From: Melioribacter sp.
GTDB taxonomy: Bacteria > Bacteroidota > Ignavibacteria > Ignavibacteriales > Melioribacteraceae
Reading direction: 5' to 3'
Assembly (NCBI GenBank): GCA_023250955.1
Contig: JAHEZQ010000007.1
Coordinates: 124,001-188,000 of the forward strand
DNA length: 64,000 bases
Part shown: piece after piece, positions 17,892 through 29,219 of the stretch
How positions within the stretch are numbered: position 1 is the first letter of the stretch
How the letters are laid out: the number at the start of each line of letters is the position of its first letter
Program-made: the position numbers and the translations under genes
Notes under the pieces: generated by a model
Seen by the model: the letters and a program-made list of their open reading frames with translations, nothing else
Told to the model about the DNA's origin: nothing
Database searches by the model: none

Positions 17892-19805
17892 TTATTTTTT
17901 CTTTACTTCGTAAACGTTGTTCTTTTCGTTTGCGTCGGGAACCAACTTAGTGTTCAGTTCAACTTTCTTTATCTCTTTTTTTACGTTAAGATTTATTTTG
18001 AATTCTTTGTTCCCGGTTTTCCAAACGGTTGTGCTTTTATGAATATCTTCTGTTGAATCGTCGGTATAGGTTATTTTTAAATCAATGGGTACGGGAACGT
18101 TTCCAATTTTTTCAATTATTATTTCAGCTTTCTCTTTTTTTGAAGTCACACTTTTAACCGCAAGATCCGGATAATCTCTTTCGAAATACCATGGATTCCA
18201 AAACCAGCTTAGGTCTTCTTTCGCAACATCGTTGAAAGTAAAAAAGTAATCCCATGGAATAGGATGTTTACCGTTCCACCTGCTAATATATTCATGCAAT
18301 CCTTTCTTAAACAATTCATCTCCCAAAATATCTTTAAGAACATAATATGAAATAGATGCTTTGACGTATGAATTAAACCCAAGCATTTGTCCGCGTGTTG
18401 CTATTGAAGGTAGAATCATTGGTGTATCAAATTCATTTCCCATTGATCTGCCGACACCTTGGACGTTTCCGGTAAATTCGTTTGCGTCTTTAACAAGATT
18501 TCCCAACAAAGCGGAAGTAAAAAACGTTGCCCAACCTTCGTCCATCCACGCATACTTGCGTTCGTTAATTCCCATATAAAATGGAAAATATGTGTGTGCT
18601 ATTTCATGTAATGTAACGCCTGCTTGGCCAGCTGCTGAATAGCCCATGCCGTTATTTGTCATCATCGGAATTTCCATTCCGCCGCCGCCCATTGTTTCTC
18701 CGTTGAATGTTGTAATCTTAGGATAAGGAAACGGAACTCCCGGCCAAACTTTAGAAAGATTTTCTACTGAAAGTTTAGCATAGTAAGCGACTTCATCCCA
18801 TCCTTTAGATTTAGCGGGGTAAACGGCGTCGGTAAAAGCTTTTTTTCCGCTGGCATCAATCTCTGCGCCTATTCCGTCCCAAACATATCCGCTGCTTGTC
18901 GCAAAAGAAACATCGGGAACGCCATCGGCTTTAAATTTCCAAACATTTTTTTCTTTATCTGTTGTTGCACCATTTTTCAAGTCTTCTTCCCGAACGATTC
19001 TTATAATGCCATCGGATTCTTGAGCTTCTTTATAACGCGAATAGATTTCTGGCTTAACCACTTCCTGCAGATTTTGATATGTTCCAGTTGCCCAGACTAA
19101 AAAATTTTTTGGTACGGTGATTTCAAAATCAAAATTATTTTTATCGTTATAGAACTCTACATTTCCCCCATATTCGTTCATGTCCCATCCGTCAATATCA
19201 TCATAAACTGAAATTTGAGGATACCAATACGCGACGTAAAGTGTTGAGTCATTGTAAGCGCCCATTCTTATTCGTGTTTCTTTAGGAATTATAACAGACC
19301 ACTTAATGTCAATAGTTGTGATTGATTTCGGAGGAATTGGTTTTTCTAAATTTCTTACACTCATGTTAGTTGCACTTCTAAAGATGCCGCTTCTTCCTTT
19401 TGTGCTTATTCCGGCACCATTGATCATAAATGTATCAATAGTTACTCCGTCCGTTTCGTCGCTCGGAGATATACTTCCGTCACGCGAATTTCCTTTCTTC
19501 ATGATGTCTTGATACAAACGTAATGTTATTCTGCGGAGTGAGTCTGGGCTGTCGTTATAATATTTAATTTGTTCTGTTCCTTTTACAATTCGTTCTTTCG
19601 GAAAAACCTCGGCCTGAATTTTATAATCTGCGTGATTGATCCAATAGTTAACGCCGGGTTTGCCGTCGTAGGACCGTGTTCCTTTTTCGTATGCTTTAAC
19701 AATATTGCGGGGAATGTAGATTGAAGAGCTTTGTGCGTGTGCTATTGCGGTTAATAAAATTATTGCAAAAAATATTTTTGATGTTTGTGTTAACAAATTT
19801 TTCAT
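17892..19805 (-). CDS. M1-family metallopeptidase (first of a tandem pair)
   Basis: A 637-aa exported zinc peptidase. The N-terminus is a signal peptide ending near AIAHAQ. Residues about 50-250 are the N-terminal beta-sandwich of M1 aminopeptidases. The catalytic site is HEIAH followed after exactly 18 residues by the third zinc ligand Glu in YAWMDEGWAT. The upstream MGGGGMEIPMM replaces the usual GAMEN-type exopeptidase motif. It is a close paralogue of the next gene, with GINERKYAWMDEGWAT shared. No T9SS sorting domain is present, so it may be periplasmic or outer-membrane associated. Confidence 0.92.
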   Translation of the reverse strand: MKNLLTQTSKIFFAIILLTAIAHAQSSSIYIPRNIVKAYEKGTRSYDGKPGVNYWINHADYKIQAEVFPKERIVKGTEQIKYYNDSPDSLRRITLRLYQDIMKKGNSRDGSISPSDETDGVTIDTFMINGAGISTKGRSGIFRSATNMSVRNLEKPIPPKSITTIDIKWSVIIPKETRIRMGAYNDSTLYVAYWYPQISVYDDIDGWDMNEYGGNVEFYNDKNNFDFEITVPKNFLVWATGTYQNLQEVVKPEIYSRYKEAQESDGIIRIVREEDLKNGATTDKEKNVWKFKADGVPDVSFATSSGYVWDGIGAEIDASGKKAFTDAVYPAKSKGWDEVAYYAKLSVENLSKVWPGVPFPYPKITTFNGETMGGGGMEIPMMTNNGMGYSAAGQAGVTLHEIAHTYFPFYMGINERKYAWMDEGWATFFTSALLGNLVKDANEFTGNVQGVGRSMGNEFDTPMILPSIATRGQMLGFNSYVKASISYYVLKDILGDELFKKGLHEYISRWNGKHPIPWDYFFTFNDVAKEDLSWFWNPWYFERDYPDLAVKSVTSKKEKAEIIIEKIGNVPVPIDLKITYTDDSTEDIHKSTTVWKTGNKEFKINLNVKKEIKKVELNTKLVPDANEKNNVYEVKKK

Positions 19806-19865
19806 AGTTCCTCTAATGTGTTACATATTTAGATGCCGCTAGCGTTGATAATGTTTCTTTTATTG

Positions 19866-21755
19866 TTATTTAAATTCAACTGTATTGTCTTTCAAATTCA
19901 CGTCGGGTATTTGTGTGTTCCCAAGTTCAATCTTTTTTACATTTGTCTTCGGTTTTATAATCGTTAAGGTTCTGTCTTTTCCGTCTTTCCATTCGTCGGC
20001 ATTTTTATCATACACTAATTCGCTTGTTCCGTCTTCATAATAAAACTTTATTTTAACCGGCAACGGCAAGCCGCCTTTGTTTGTAATGCTAATGCTTACG
20101 CCATCATTTAATTTAACTGCGGCTAATGACAAGTCCGGATACTTTGTTTCAAAAAACCACGGTTTAAAAAACCAATTAAGATTTTGCCCCGCGGCTTCGT
20201 TAAATGTAAAAAAGAAATCATACGGTACAGGATGTTTGCTGTTCCAAAGATCCATGTATTCATGTAAAGATTTTTTGAAAAGATCGTCGCCTAGAGTTTG
20301 ACGTAAGAATTCATAAGCCGCGCCGGGTCTGCGGTATGATGCGGTTCTGTATGATGCACCGCGCAATTCATAAGATAAAACAATTGGCGGAATGTCTTGT
20401 TCGTTGCCGGCAAAACCACTATAGCCTTGTGCGTTTCTTGTTCTTGGATCATATCCCGGTGCGTTTGCTGTTTGAAAATCAAACGGAAGCATTGTTGCCC
20501 AGCCTTCATCCATCCAGGCATATTTACGCTCATTGATTCCCATATAAAATGGAAAATATGTGTGCGATATTTCGTGTGAGGTTAAATGAACAGTTCCTTG
20601 AAGTTCCGGCACAGAAGAATCGTTAACCATCATCGGAAATTCCATTCCGCCCTCTCCGTTGAACACTGTCATTTCAGGATAAGGATACGGCCTCCCCGGA
20701 ATTTGTGTTGAAAAACTTTCAATTGATTTGCGGGTAATTTCCGCTACATTATAAAAATCTTTTGATGCTTTATTATATGCGGCATCAACAAATGAAGCTC
20801 TTCCTTCTTTTTTGTCCACTATTACGCTTGAGCCGTCCCACAAATAATGATCACTCGTTGCAAAAGCAAAATCCATTACGTTTTCTGCTTTGAATTTGTA
20901 TGCGAGCTTCTCTTCATCGGCTGTCACTAATCCCTTTTGATAATCTTTCTCTTCTACTATTCTAATAACTTCCTGGGAGTTGTATGCCTTTTTAAATTTC
21001 TCATAAACTTCCGATGATAAAACCTCTTCTGGATTTAACAGAACACCTGTTGACCAAACAAGAAAATTTTTAGGGACTGTTAATTCCACATCGTAATTAG
21101 AAAAATCATTATATGTTTCAACTTGGCCAGTATAATTAACAACATCCCATCCATCAATGTCATCGTACACTGCAACTTGCGGAAACCAATAAGCTACAAA
21201 GAAAGTAGTGCTGTCGTATGCGCCCATTCTAATTTGTGAAGTGTTGGGAATGATAAAATTCCAATCACATTTTATTTGCGCCTTTGATTTTGGAACGATT
21301 GGTTTGTCTAATGTTAGAAATAAATTTGTTCCGTCTCTCCGTAGTCTAGAGCTGGTTCCGTCTGTTTTGTATTCTTTGCCGTCAACAAACATCCCGCTTG
21401 ACTTCATCCCGTCTGTTAAAGCTTTTGTGTCTATTTCAAAATCAATTGTGTTCCCTCTTCTGTAAATATCCATTAAAATTTTTATTACGATCTGTTTTAA
21501 CGTATCAGGACTATTATTATAGTAAGTAATTTCTTCTGTTCCGGTTAGAATTCTTGTTTGAGGAACGAGCTCTGCTTTAATTTTATAATCGGCGCTGTTC
21601 TGCCAATAATTTGGTCCGGGCTTTCCTTCAAGCGTGCGTGTTCCTTTATCAATAGCTTTCTGGATGTTTAGCGGTATCGTTAAAGAGGATTTCTGGGCAA
21701 ATGAAAGTGTAGCTAAAAGAAAAATTGCGGAGGTAAAAATTTTTCTGTTCATCAC
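19866..21755 (-). CDS. M1-family metallopeptidase (second of a tandem pair)
   Basis: A 629-aa paralogue of the downstream M1 peptidase, with the same order of parts: signal peptide (FLLATLSFAQ), N-terminal beta-sandwich, GGMEFPMM substrate motif, and the zinc site HEISH with its distant Glu in YAWMDEGWAT. The two genes are 60 bp apart and in line, so they are probably one transcript produced by local duplication. The pair diverges most after the active site. Substrate is unknown; extracellular peptide degradation is likely. Confidence 0.92.
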   Translation of the reverse strand: MMNRKIFTSAIFLLATLSFAQKSSLTIPLNIQKAIDKGTRTLEGKPGPNYWQNSADYKIKAELVPQTRILTGTEEITYYNNSPDTLKQIVIKILMDIYRRGNTIDFEIDTKALTDGMKSSGMFVDGKEYKTDGTSSRLRRDGTNLFLTLDKPIVPKSKAQIKCDWNFIIPNTSQIRMGAYDSTTFFVAYWFPQVAVYDDIDGWDVVNYTGQVETYNDFSNYDVELTVPKNFLVWSTGVLLNPEEVLSSEVYEKFKKAYNSQEVIRIVEEKDYQKGLVTADEEKLAYKFKAENVMDFAFATSDHYLWDGSSVIVDKKEGRASFVDAAYNKASKDFYNVAEITRKSIESFSTQIPGRPYPYPEMTVFNGEGGMEFPMMVNDSSVPELQGTVHLTSHEISHTYFPFYMGINERKYAWMDEGWATMLPFDFQTANAPGYDPRTRNAQGYSGFAGNEQDIPPIVLSYELRGASYRTASYRRPGAAYEFLRQTLGDDLFKKSLHEYMDLWNSKHPVPYDFFFTFNEAAGQNLNWFFKPWFFETKYPDLSLAAVKLNDGVSISITNKGGLPLPVKIKFYYEDGTSELVYDKNADEWKDGKDRTLTIIKPKTNVKKIELGNTQIPDVNLKDNTVEFK

Positions 21756-21847
21756 TATCCCGTTAATAATTTACTTGACAAGTTAATCGGAGGTAAAAAT
21801 AGGTCGGAGACGGATTTTTTACAAATTAATTATTCTTAATATTGTAA

Positions 21848-23056
21848 TTATGCTTCTGCTTTTTCCATTTTTGGAATCTTTGCCAACGCCTGCTCTAAGT
21901 CTTCAATAATATCTTTCACGTTTTCAATTCCTACCGAAAACCGAACAAGACCGTTTGTTATGCCGCCGTTTTTGCGCGCTTCTTCACCCATTGAAAAATG
22001 TGTCATGCTAGCAGGATGCTGAATCAAACTTTCTACTCCGCCGAGCGAAACCGCAAGCGTACATAACTTTACGGAGTTCATCATTACTTCTCCGGCTTTC
22101 AAGCCGCCCTTTAATTCGAAGGCAATCATCCCGCCGGTCCCGTTGTGTTGTTTTAAACCCACTTGATAAGTCGGGTGACTCTTAAGTCCGGGATAGCGAA
22201 CCCATTTTACTTTCGGATGATTTTCAAGATACTCCGCAACGATCTGCGCGTTCTCACAATGTTTCTGCATTCGTACAGAAAGAGTTTTTAATCCGCGGTG
22301 AACAAGAAACGAATTGAACGGATCAATTACTCCGCCGAGTTGATTTAAAACTTTTCTCATCTTCTGAAACATTTCTTCATCTTTAACAATTATAATACCT
22401 GCAACTACGTCCGCATGCCCGTTCAAAAATTTTGTCATGCTATGCAGAATTATATCAACACCAAACTTAAATGGCTGCTGAAGTGCCGGACTCATGAATG
22501 TATTATCAACAACAACGAGCGCGCCGTATGCGTGCGCAATTTTTGATGCAGCCTCTAAATCTGAAATTGCAAGAGTTGGGTTTCCCGGGGTTTCTACATA
22601 AACAACTTTTGTGTTCGGTCTCATTGCTTTTTCAATTTCTTCGGGGAATTCAGTGTCAACAAATGTTGATTCAACTCCAAACTTTCCTAAAATATTTTGA
22701 AGAAGAGTTAATGTTGGTCCGTAAACAAATTTTGAACATACAACATGATCACCAGACTTTAATAATGTAAAAAATATTGTGCTGATCGCCGCCATTCCGC
22801 TCGCGCAACCCAATGCTTTGTGTCCGCCTTCTAATTCAGCAATTGCATTTTCCATTGCTTCTATAGTAGGATTTTCTAACCGCGTATAAATATATCCGGT
22901 GGCTTCGCCTTTGAAAAGTGATGCGCCCTGTTCTACGGATTCAAATTTAAAAGTGGAGGTTTGATATATCGGCGGAACCACGGGACCGAATTCATAGTCA
23001 CCCATTCCTGCGTGAACCGTCTTAGAATCGAACTGTAATTTTTTGTTATCGGACAT
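21848..23056 (-). CDS. Cys/Met metabolism PLP-dependent enzyme, methionine gamma-lyase-like
   Basis: A 402-aa trans-sulfuration family enzyme. PLP is bound through Lys in SMTKFLNGHADVVAG, with the phosphate-binding GCASGMAA and the ring-stacking region YGPTLTLL upstream. ETPGNPTLAISD is the conserved cofactor Asp region. The tetramer-contact YTRLENPT is present. The overall pattern fits methionine gamma-lyase (methionine to methanethiol, 2-oxobutyrate and ammonia). Cystathionine gamma-synthase or gamma-lyase activity cannot be excluded by eye. The gene starts 14 bp after gyrA on the same strand, so it may be read through from gyrA. Confidence 0.88.
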   Translation of the reverse strand: MSDNKKLQFDSKTVHAGMGDYEFGPVVPPIYQTSTFKFESVEQGASLFKGEATGYIYTRLENPTIEAMENAIAELEGGHKALGCASGMAAISTIFFTLLKSGDHVVCSKFVYGPTLTLLQNILGKFGVESTFVDTEFPEEIEKAMRPNTKVVYVETPGNPTLAISDLEAASKIAHAYGALVVVDNTFMSPALQQPFKFGVDIILHSMTKFLNGHADVVAGIIIVKDEEMFQKMRKVLNQLGGVIDPFNSFLVHRGLKTLSVRMQKHCENAQIVAEYLENHPKVKWVRYPGLKSHPTYQVGLKQHNGTGGMIAFELKGGLKAGEVMMNSVKLCTLAVSLGGVESLIQHPASMTHFSMGEEARKNGGITNGLVRFSVGIENVKDIIEDLEQALAKIPKMEKAEA

Positions 23057-23070
23057 TTTCTGTTTCCTTT

Positions 23071-25524
23071 TTATTCTTCTCCGTTACCGTTACCATTTTC
23101 TTCTTCAGGAACTACGCGTGCTATATCTGCAATATCGTCGCCTTCGTTTAACCTTATCAATCTTACGCCTTGAGTATTCCTTCCCATTACGCGCAGATCT
23201 TTTACTGCCTGACGGATTACCATTCCACCAGTTGTGATAATTACCAATTCATCCGAATCGTTCACTTCTTTTATCGCGATCAGTTTTCCGTTTCTATCCG
23301 ACGTTTTAACTGTAATAACTCCTTTACCGCCGCGTCTTGATAATCTATAATCTTCTATCTCTGAACGTTTGCCAAATCCTTTTTCTGTAACAACCATCAA
23401 TGTTGTTGCGTTGCGGATTACAATCATTCCAATTACAACATCGCCCTTGCCTAATCTAATCCCACGCACGCCTGTTGCGGTTCTTCCCATGTTGCGGACA
23501 TCTTTTTCGTTGAAGCGGCACGCCATACCGTTTCTTGTACCGATGATGATCTCGTTCTTTCCTTCGCTGAGCTTTGCTTCTATTAATCGGTCGCCGACAG
23601 CAAGACTGATTGCGTTTATTCCTCCTTTACGAATGTTAGAATATGCCGAGAGAACAGTTTTCTTAACCGTTCCTCTTTCTGTCGCCATCACAATAAATTT
23701 ATCATCGGTAAATTCTTTTACCGTAACAAATGCGGTGATGTTTTCTTCTTTATCTTTTTCGATAAGATTTAAAATGGATCTTCCTTTCGTCGCACGTCCG
23801 CCTTCCGGAATTTCGTGGACTTTGAGCCAGTAACATTTTCCTTTGTCTGTGAAGAACATTATGTAATGGTGTGTTGATGCGATGAACATGTGCTCGATAA
23901 AATCTTCTTCGCGTGTTCCCGCGCCCGTTACACCCTTACCGCCTCTTCCTTGTTTTCTGTAGCCGCTGACAGGAAAACGTTTGATAAATCCCGCATGAGA
24001 AATTGTTACAACAACATCTTCCTCTGCAATAATATCTTCCAGCGCAAATTCTTTTAGCTCTCGTTCGATGGAAGTTCTACGTTCATCGGCATATCTTTCT
24101 CTCAGAGCAAGAAGCTCGTCTTTAATTATGTTCCATCTTTTCTTTTCGTTGGTCAGAATGCCTTTCAGTCTTTCGATGAATTTAATAACCTCTTTGTATT
24201 CGTCTTCTATCTTTTGTCTTTCAAGTCCGGTCAGGCGCTGCAGACGCATATCAAGAATTGCTTTGGCTTGAATTTCCGAAAGCTTGAACTTCTTCATCAA
24301 ATTATTTTTTGCAGTCTCTGTGTCTTTCGATTTCTTGATTGTCTGAATCACCGCATCAATGTTGTCGAGCGCAATTATGTATCCTTCTAAAATGTGTGCG
24401 CGTCTTTCTGCTGCATCAAGATCGAACTGTGTGCGTTTTTTCAGCACCTCCATTCTGTGTTCGAGGAAATACTGCATCATCTGCTGAAGTGTTAAAACTT
24501 TCGGCTGTCCGTTCACTAGCGCAAGCATTATAACGCCGAATGTTACCTGCATTGCCGTGTGTTTGAAAAGCTGATTTAACGTCAGCGCCGGCTGCCCATC
24601 ACGTTTCAATTCAATAACTATGCGCATGCCGTCGCGGTCTGATTCATCGCGGATGTTTGAGATGCCGTCAATTTTTCCTTCGCGCACAAGATCAGCAATT
24701 CTTTCTATCAAAGTTGCTTTGTTAACTTGATATGGAATTTCCGTGATGATAATATTTTCTCTATCGTTCTTTAAAGTTTCTATGTTGGCTTTTGCGCGGA
24801 TAACAATTTTTCCGCGTCCGGTAAGGAATGCTTCTTTCACTCCTTCATAGCCGTAGATAATTCCGCCCGTTGGAAAATCCGGCGCTTTAACAATTTTTAT
24901 TAACTCTTCCGGTTTCAGTTTTGGATTTTCTATTGTTGCAACAAGTCCGTCAATTATTTCGCCAAGATTATGCGGCGGAATATTTGTTGCCATTCCTACT
25001 GCAATACCGCTTGCACCGTTTACCAATAAGTTCGGCAAGTAAGATGGCAGAACCGTCGGCTCTTGTAATGACTCATCAAAGTTCGCTGCAAATGAAACTG
25101 TGTTCTTATCAAGATCGCGCAACATTTCGTCTGCAATTCTTGCAAGACGCGCTTCTGTATAACGCATTGCTGCGGGACTGTCGCCATCCACTGAACCAAA
25201 GTTTCCTTGTCCGTCCACCAAAGGATAGCGCAAAGAAAAATCTTGAACCATGCGCACCATTGAATCGTAAACTGCTGTGTCTCCGTGCGGATGATATTTA
25301 CCAAGCACTTCACCAACTATACGTGCGGATTTTTTATATGGTTTGTTGTGAGGAACTCCGAGCTCGTGCATGCCGAATAAAACTCTGCGGTGAACCGGCT
25401 TTAATCCGTCTCTTACATCGGGTAATGCACGAGCAACAATTACACTCATCGCATAATCTATGTAAGATGATTTCATTTCTTCTTCGAGTGATACAGGTAC
25501 TACTTTTTCGAATATCGTTGTCAT
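23071..25524 (-). CDS. gyrA: DNA gyrase subunit A
   Basis: An 817-aa GyrA, of normal length. It cuts and rejoins DNA for ATP-driven negative supercoiling with GyrB. The catalytic Tyr is Y122 in [16 protein letters not shown]. The quinolone-determining region [18 protein letters not shown] is standard, with Asp and Tyr at the usual spots. The C-terminal beta-pinwheel carries the GyrA-box-like [13 protein letters not shown] and further repeats. Upstream (25615-25680) lies a partial, diverged copy of its first nine codons. It is separated from gyrB by a short mgtE gene. Confidence 0.98.
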   Translation of the reverse strand: MTTIFEKVVPVSLEEEMKSSYIDYAMSVIVARALPDVRDGLKPVHRRVLFGMHELGVPHNKPYKKSARIVGEVLGKYHPHGDTAVYDSMVRMVQDFSLRYPLVDGQGNFGSVDGDSPAAMRYTEARLARIADEMLRDLDKNTVSFAANFDESLQEPTVLPSYLPNLLVNGASGIAVGMATNIPPHNLGEIIDGLVATIENPKLKPEELIKIVKAPDFPTGGIIYGYEGVKEAFLTGRGKIVIRAKANIETLKNDRENIIITEIPYQVNKATLIERIADLVREGKIDGISNIRDESDRDGMRIVIELKRDGQPALTLNQLFKHTAMQVTFGVIMLALVNGQPKVLTLQQMMQYFLEHRMEVLKKRTQFDLDAAERRAHILEGYIIALDNIDAVIQTIKKSKDTETAKNNLMKKFKLSEIQAKAILDMRLQRLTGLERQKIEDEYKEVIKFIERLKGILTNEKKRWNIIKDELLALRERYADERRTSIERELKEFALEDIIAEEDVVVTISHAGFIKRFPVSGYRKQGRGGKGVTGAGTREEDFIEHMFIASTHHYIMFFTDKGKCYWLKVHEIPEGGRATKGRSILNLIEKDKEENITAFVTVKEFTDDKFIVMATERGTVKKTVLSAYSNIRKGGINAISLAVGDRLIEAKLSEGKNEIIIGTRNGMACRFNEKDVRNMGRTATGVRGIRLGKGDVVIGMIVIRNATTLMVVTEKGFGKRSEIEDYRLSRRGGKGVITVKTSDRNGKLIAIKEVNDSDELVIITTGGMVIRQAVKDLRVMGRNTQGVRLIRLNEGDDIADIARVVPEEENGNGNGEE

Positions 25525-25560
25525 CAGTAATATGTCTTCTTTAATTTATTAAAATGTTTT

Positions 25561-25641
25561 CTTGCTCTTACTCGTAATCTGCCCGTCCGGTAGGCGGGTC
25601 TTAATCGTGCTCTTTTAACTGCGAGTAAGATTAAGAGCAAG
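25561..25641. repeat. Inverted-repeat element upstream of gyrA
   Basis: CTTGCTCTTA (25561-25570) recurs inverted as TAAGAGCAAG (25632-25641). The centre holds CCCG-TCCGGTAGG-CGGG, a small GC-rich palindrome. The same CTTGCTCTTA/TAAGAGCAAG ends bound the element at 26823-26885 on the other side of mgtE. It looks like a short non-coding dispersed repeat; I see no transposase. Confidence 0.6.
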
Positions 25642-25680
25642 ATTATGATTAAGTACTACTTTTTCAAAAATGGTTGTCAT
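25615..25680 (-). pseudogene. Duplicated gyrA 5' end (first nine codons) with a 21-aa open frame
   Basis: Reading leftwards from the ATG at 25678-25680 gives MTTIFEKVV, identical to the first nine residues of GyrA. It then runs into repeat sequence and stops at 25615-25617. The nine codons differ from gyrA at three bases (ACC/ACG, ATT/ATA, TTT/TTC), all silent. It lies 156 bp upstream of the gyrA ATG. Most simply it is the old gyrA start left behind after a repeat inserted. A short leader peptide is an alternative. Confidence 0.55.
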
Positions 25681-25718
25681 GTTTTTGTTTACAATTTATG
25701 ATTTAGCCTTTTATTATT

Positions 25719-25800
25719 CTCTGCGTAATCTTTGCGACCTTTGCGTTTAGCTTCTAATTAAACGCAGAGCGCGCTAAGAATCCGCAAAGAGCGCCGAGAA
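25719..25800. repeat. Imperfect palindromic repeat of CTTTGCG units
   Basis: CTCTGCG, CTTTGCG and CTTTGCG units (25719-25749) are answered by inverted CGCAGAG and CGCAAAG units (25763-25800) around GCGTTTA/TAAACGC (25743-25749 and 25759-25765). This pattern is typical of intergenic palindromic repeats. Together with the element at 25561-25641 it fills most of the 301-bp gap between gyrA and mgtE. Confidence 0.55.
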
Positions 25801-25825
25801 ATCTTGCTGTTTTACCTACACAACT

Positions 25826-26818
25826 TTATATTAGCACTGAAGCCAGCCCAAAGTAAAACAGTATCGTGCTTATGTCCGTCAGCGCAAGAGTAATTGGTCC
25901 CGCTGCTAATTTTGGATCGAGCTTTGTCTTATGCAAAATTGCCGGCACGCTCAATCCCCAAAATGCCGCGCTGATTTCTACCAGCACAATGCTTGAGCCT
26001 ATTACAACTGCAGGAAGTATTTGTCCCTTCCATAAAAAAACTACAACAGTAACCAGCGCTCCGCAGCTTACGCCGAGCAAAAAGGATGTTTTGCTTTCGC
26101 GCAATAAATTTTTCAAATACCATTTCAAAGACGGCTGTGTTGAATGAAGCGTTTGAACCGTAACCGTCATTGATTGAATGCTTACGCTTTCGCCTAATCC
26201 AAGAACCAGCGCCAAAAAGAACGCTATTACCAAACTCATTTCAATTGTTGTGTGAAAAATTCCGATAAACAATGCCGCTGCTGTTCCGCTTGAAATTGTA
26301 ACCAGCAACCACGGAAACCGAATGCGCCACGATTTTAACGGTGATGCATTTTTAAGTTCGTTAATTCTAAAACCTATCGTTTCAAAAACATCATCGTAAC
26401 TCCGCAAATCTTCTTCGTCGGATTCATCTTCAAGAAGTTCGTTCGTAAAAAGATTTACATCAACAATTCCGAGCAATCTTCTTTCCTCATCAACAACGGG
26501 GAAAGCTAAAAATTTATATGTTACAAAGAACTCGCATGCATCATAAACGGTTGCAGTTTTTGGAAGCGCTGCAACTCGTTTAACCATTAACTCTTCTATT
26601 TTCTGTTCCGGTTTCCCGGTTAACAATCTTCTTGTAGGTAAAACTCCGACAAGTTTTTTCTCGTCGTCAACCACATAAAAATAAACTATTCTTTCGCCGA
26701 GACCTTCTGCTCTAATCTTCCTAAGTGTTTCATCAACAGATAAATTTTTATCCAACGCGGTAAAATCTTTGCGTGCATGATCTAAAACCGGTTGACTGTA
26801 TTTATGTTTGTCTTGCAT
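25826..26818 (-). CDS. MgtE-like Mg2+ transporter lacking the N-terminal domain
   Basis: A 330-aa divalent cation channel/transporter. Residues about 15-135 are a pair of CBS domains (LVGVLPTRRLL, LLGIVDVNLF) that sense Mg2+ or nucleotides. Residues about 170-330 form the five-helix MgtE membrane domain, with GLGESVSIQSMTV and AAGPITLALTDISTILFYF. Standard MgtE is about 450 aa and begins with a helical N domain that is absent here. The start is clean and there is no frameshift, so this is a naturally short form. It sits between gyrB and gyrA and is bracketed by inverted repeats, suggesting insertion into an ancestral gyrB-gyrA pair. Confidence 0.9.
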   Translation of the reverse strand: MQDKHKYSQPVLDHARKDFTALDKNLSVDETLRKIRAEGLGERIVYFYVVDDEKKLVGVLPTRRLLTGKPEQKIEELMVKRVAALPKTATVYDACEFFVTYKFLAFPVVDEERRLLGIVDVNLFTNELLEDESDEEDLRSYDDVFETIGFRINELKNASPLKSWRIRFPWLLVTISSGTAAALFIGIFHTTIEMSLVIAFFLALVLGLGESVSIQSMTVTVQTLHSTQPSLKWYLKNLLRESKTSFLLGVSCGALVTVVVFLWKGQILPAVVIGSSIVLVEISAAFWGLSVPAILHKTKLDPKLAAGPITLALTDISTILFYFGLASVLI

Positions 26819-26822
26819 TCTT

Positions 26823-26885
26823 CTTGCTCTTAATCTTACTCTTTCTCCTTGCGAGTTTTAGATTAAGATAAAGAGTAAGAGCAAG
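26823..26885. repeat. Inverted-repeat element between gyrB and mgtE
   Basis: CTTGCTCTTA (26823-26832) and TAAGAGCAAG (26876-26885) are perfect inverted ends. The inner parts are also rich in shared CTCTTT and TTAATC words. The ends are identical to those of the element at 25561-25641, so the mgtE gene is flanked by related copies. The element fills the 75-bp gap to gyrB. Confidence 0.6.
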
Positions 26886-26893
26886 ATTTAAAA

Positions 26894-28903
<2,010 letters not shown>

Positions 28904-28919
28904 TTATCTGTATCCTTCT

Positions 28920-29219
28920 CTACAAAAACTTTATTGTTTTTATTACTTGTCCGTTAAATTGTTTGTTTATTTTTTCAGCTATTAAATTTTTTCTTAGATT
29001 CAGCTCGCTCTTCCAGACAGAATTTTCCACCCTAAGAAATAAAATTTGTTTTTCTACTTTAACCGCTTGGGCAATCGGTTTTAGCTCCGGAAATATTTTT
29101 TCAAATTCATCAACTATATTATAATTCTTAAGTGACTCGCGAAGATTTGTAAACTCCGCTTCTTTGTTCAACACATCATCAATTGTTCTAAAACTGCTAC
29201 GCGTATGCCGCTTTGCCAT
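28920..29219 (-). CDS. dciA: DciA (DUF721) replicative helicase-loading protein
   Basis: A 99-aa DUF721 protein. The family is the ancestral bacterial loader of DnaB at oriC, where DnaC or DnaI is absent. The core reads ILFLRVENSVWKSELNLRK, with the conserved Trp of the KH-like fold, ending KINKQFNGQVIKTIKF. The first 22 bases of the gene lie within the end of recF, a 23-bp overlap, so translation is likely coupled. Position beside recF and gyrB fits the role. Confidence 0.9.
   Translation of the reverse strand: MAKRHTRSSFRTIDDVLNKEAEFTNLRESLKNYNIVDEFEKIFPELKPIAQAVKVEKQILFLRVENSVWKSELNLRKNLIAEKINKQFNGQVIKTIKFL

Noticed and set aside
23369-23833. 154-aa open frame opposite gyrA on the + strand
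   Set aside because: It lies wholly inside gyrA on the other strand, has no recognisable domain, and reflects gyrA codon bias. Similar long opposite-strand frames inside gyrA (24921-25544) and gyrB (27630-27986) were dropped for the same reason.
25561-25800. A short CRISPR array or insertion sequence near gyrA
   Set aside because: The units are palindromic and unequal, there are no regularly spaced unique spacers, and no cas or transposase genes are present.
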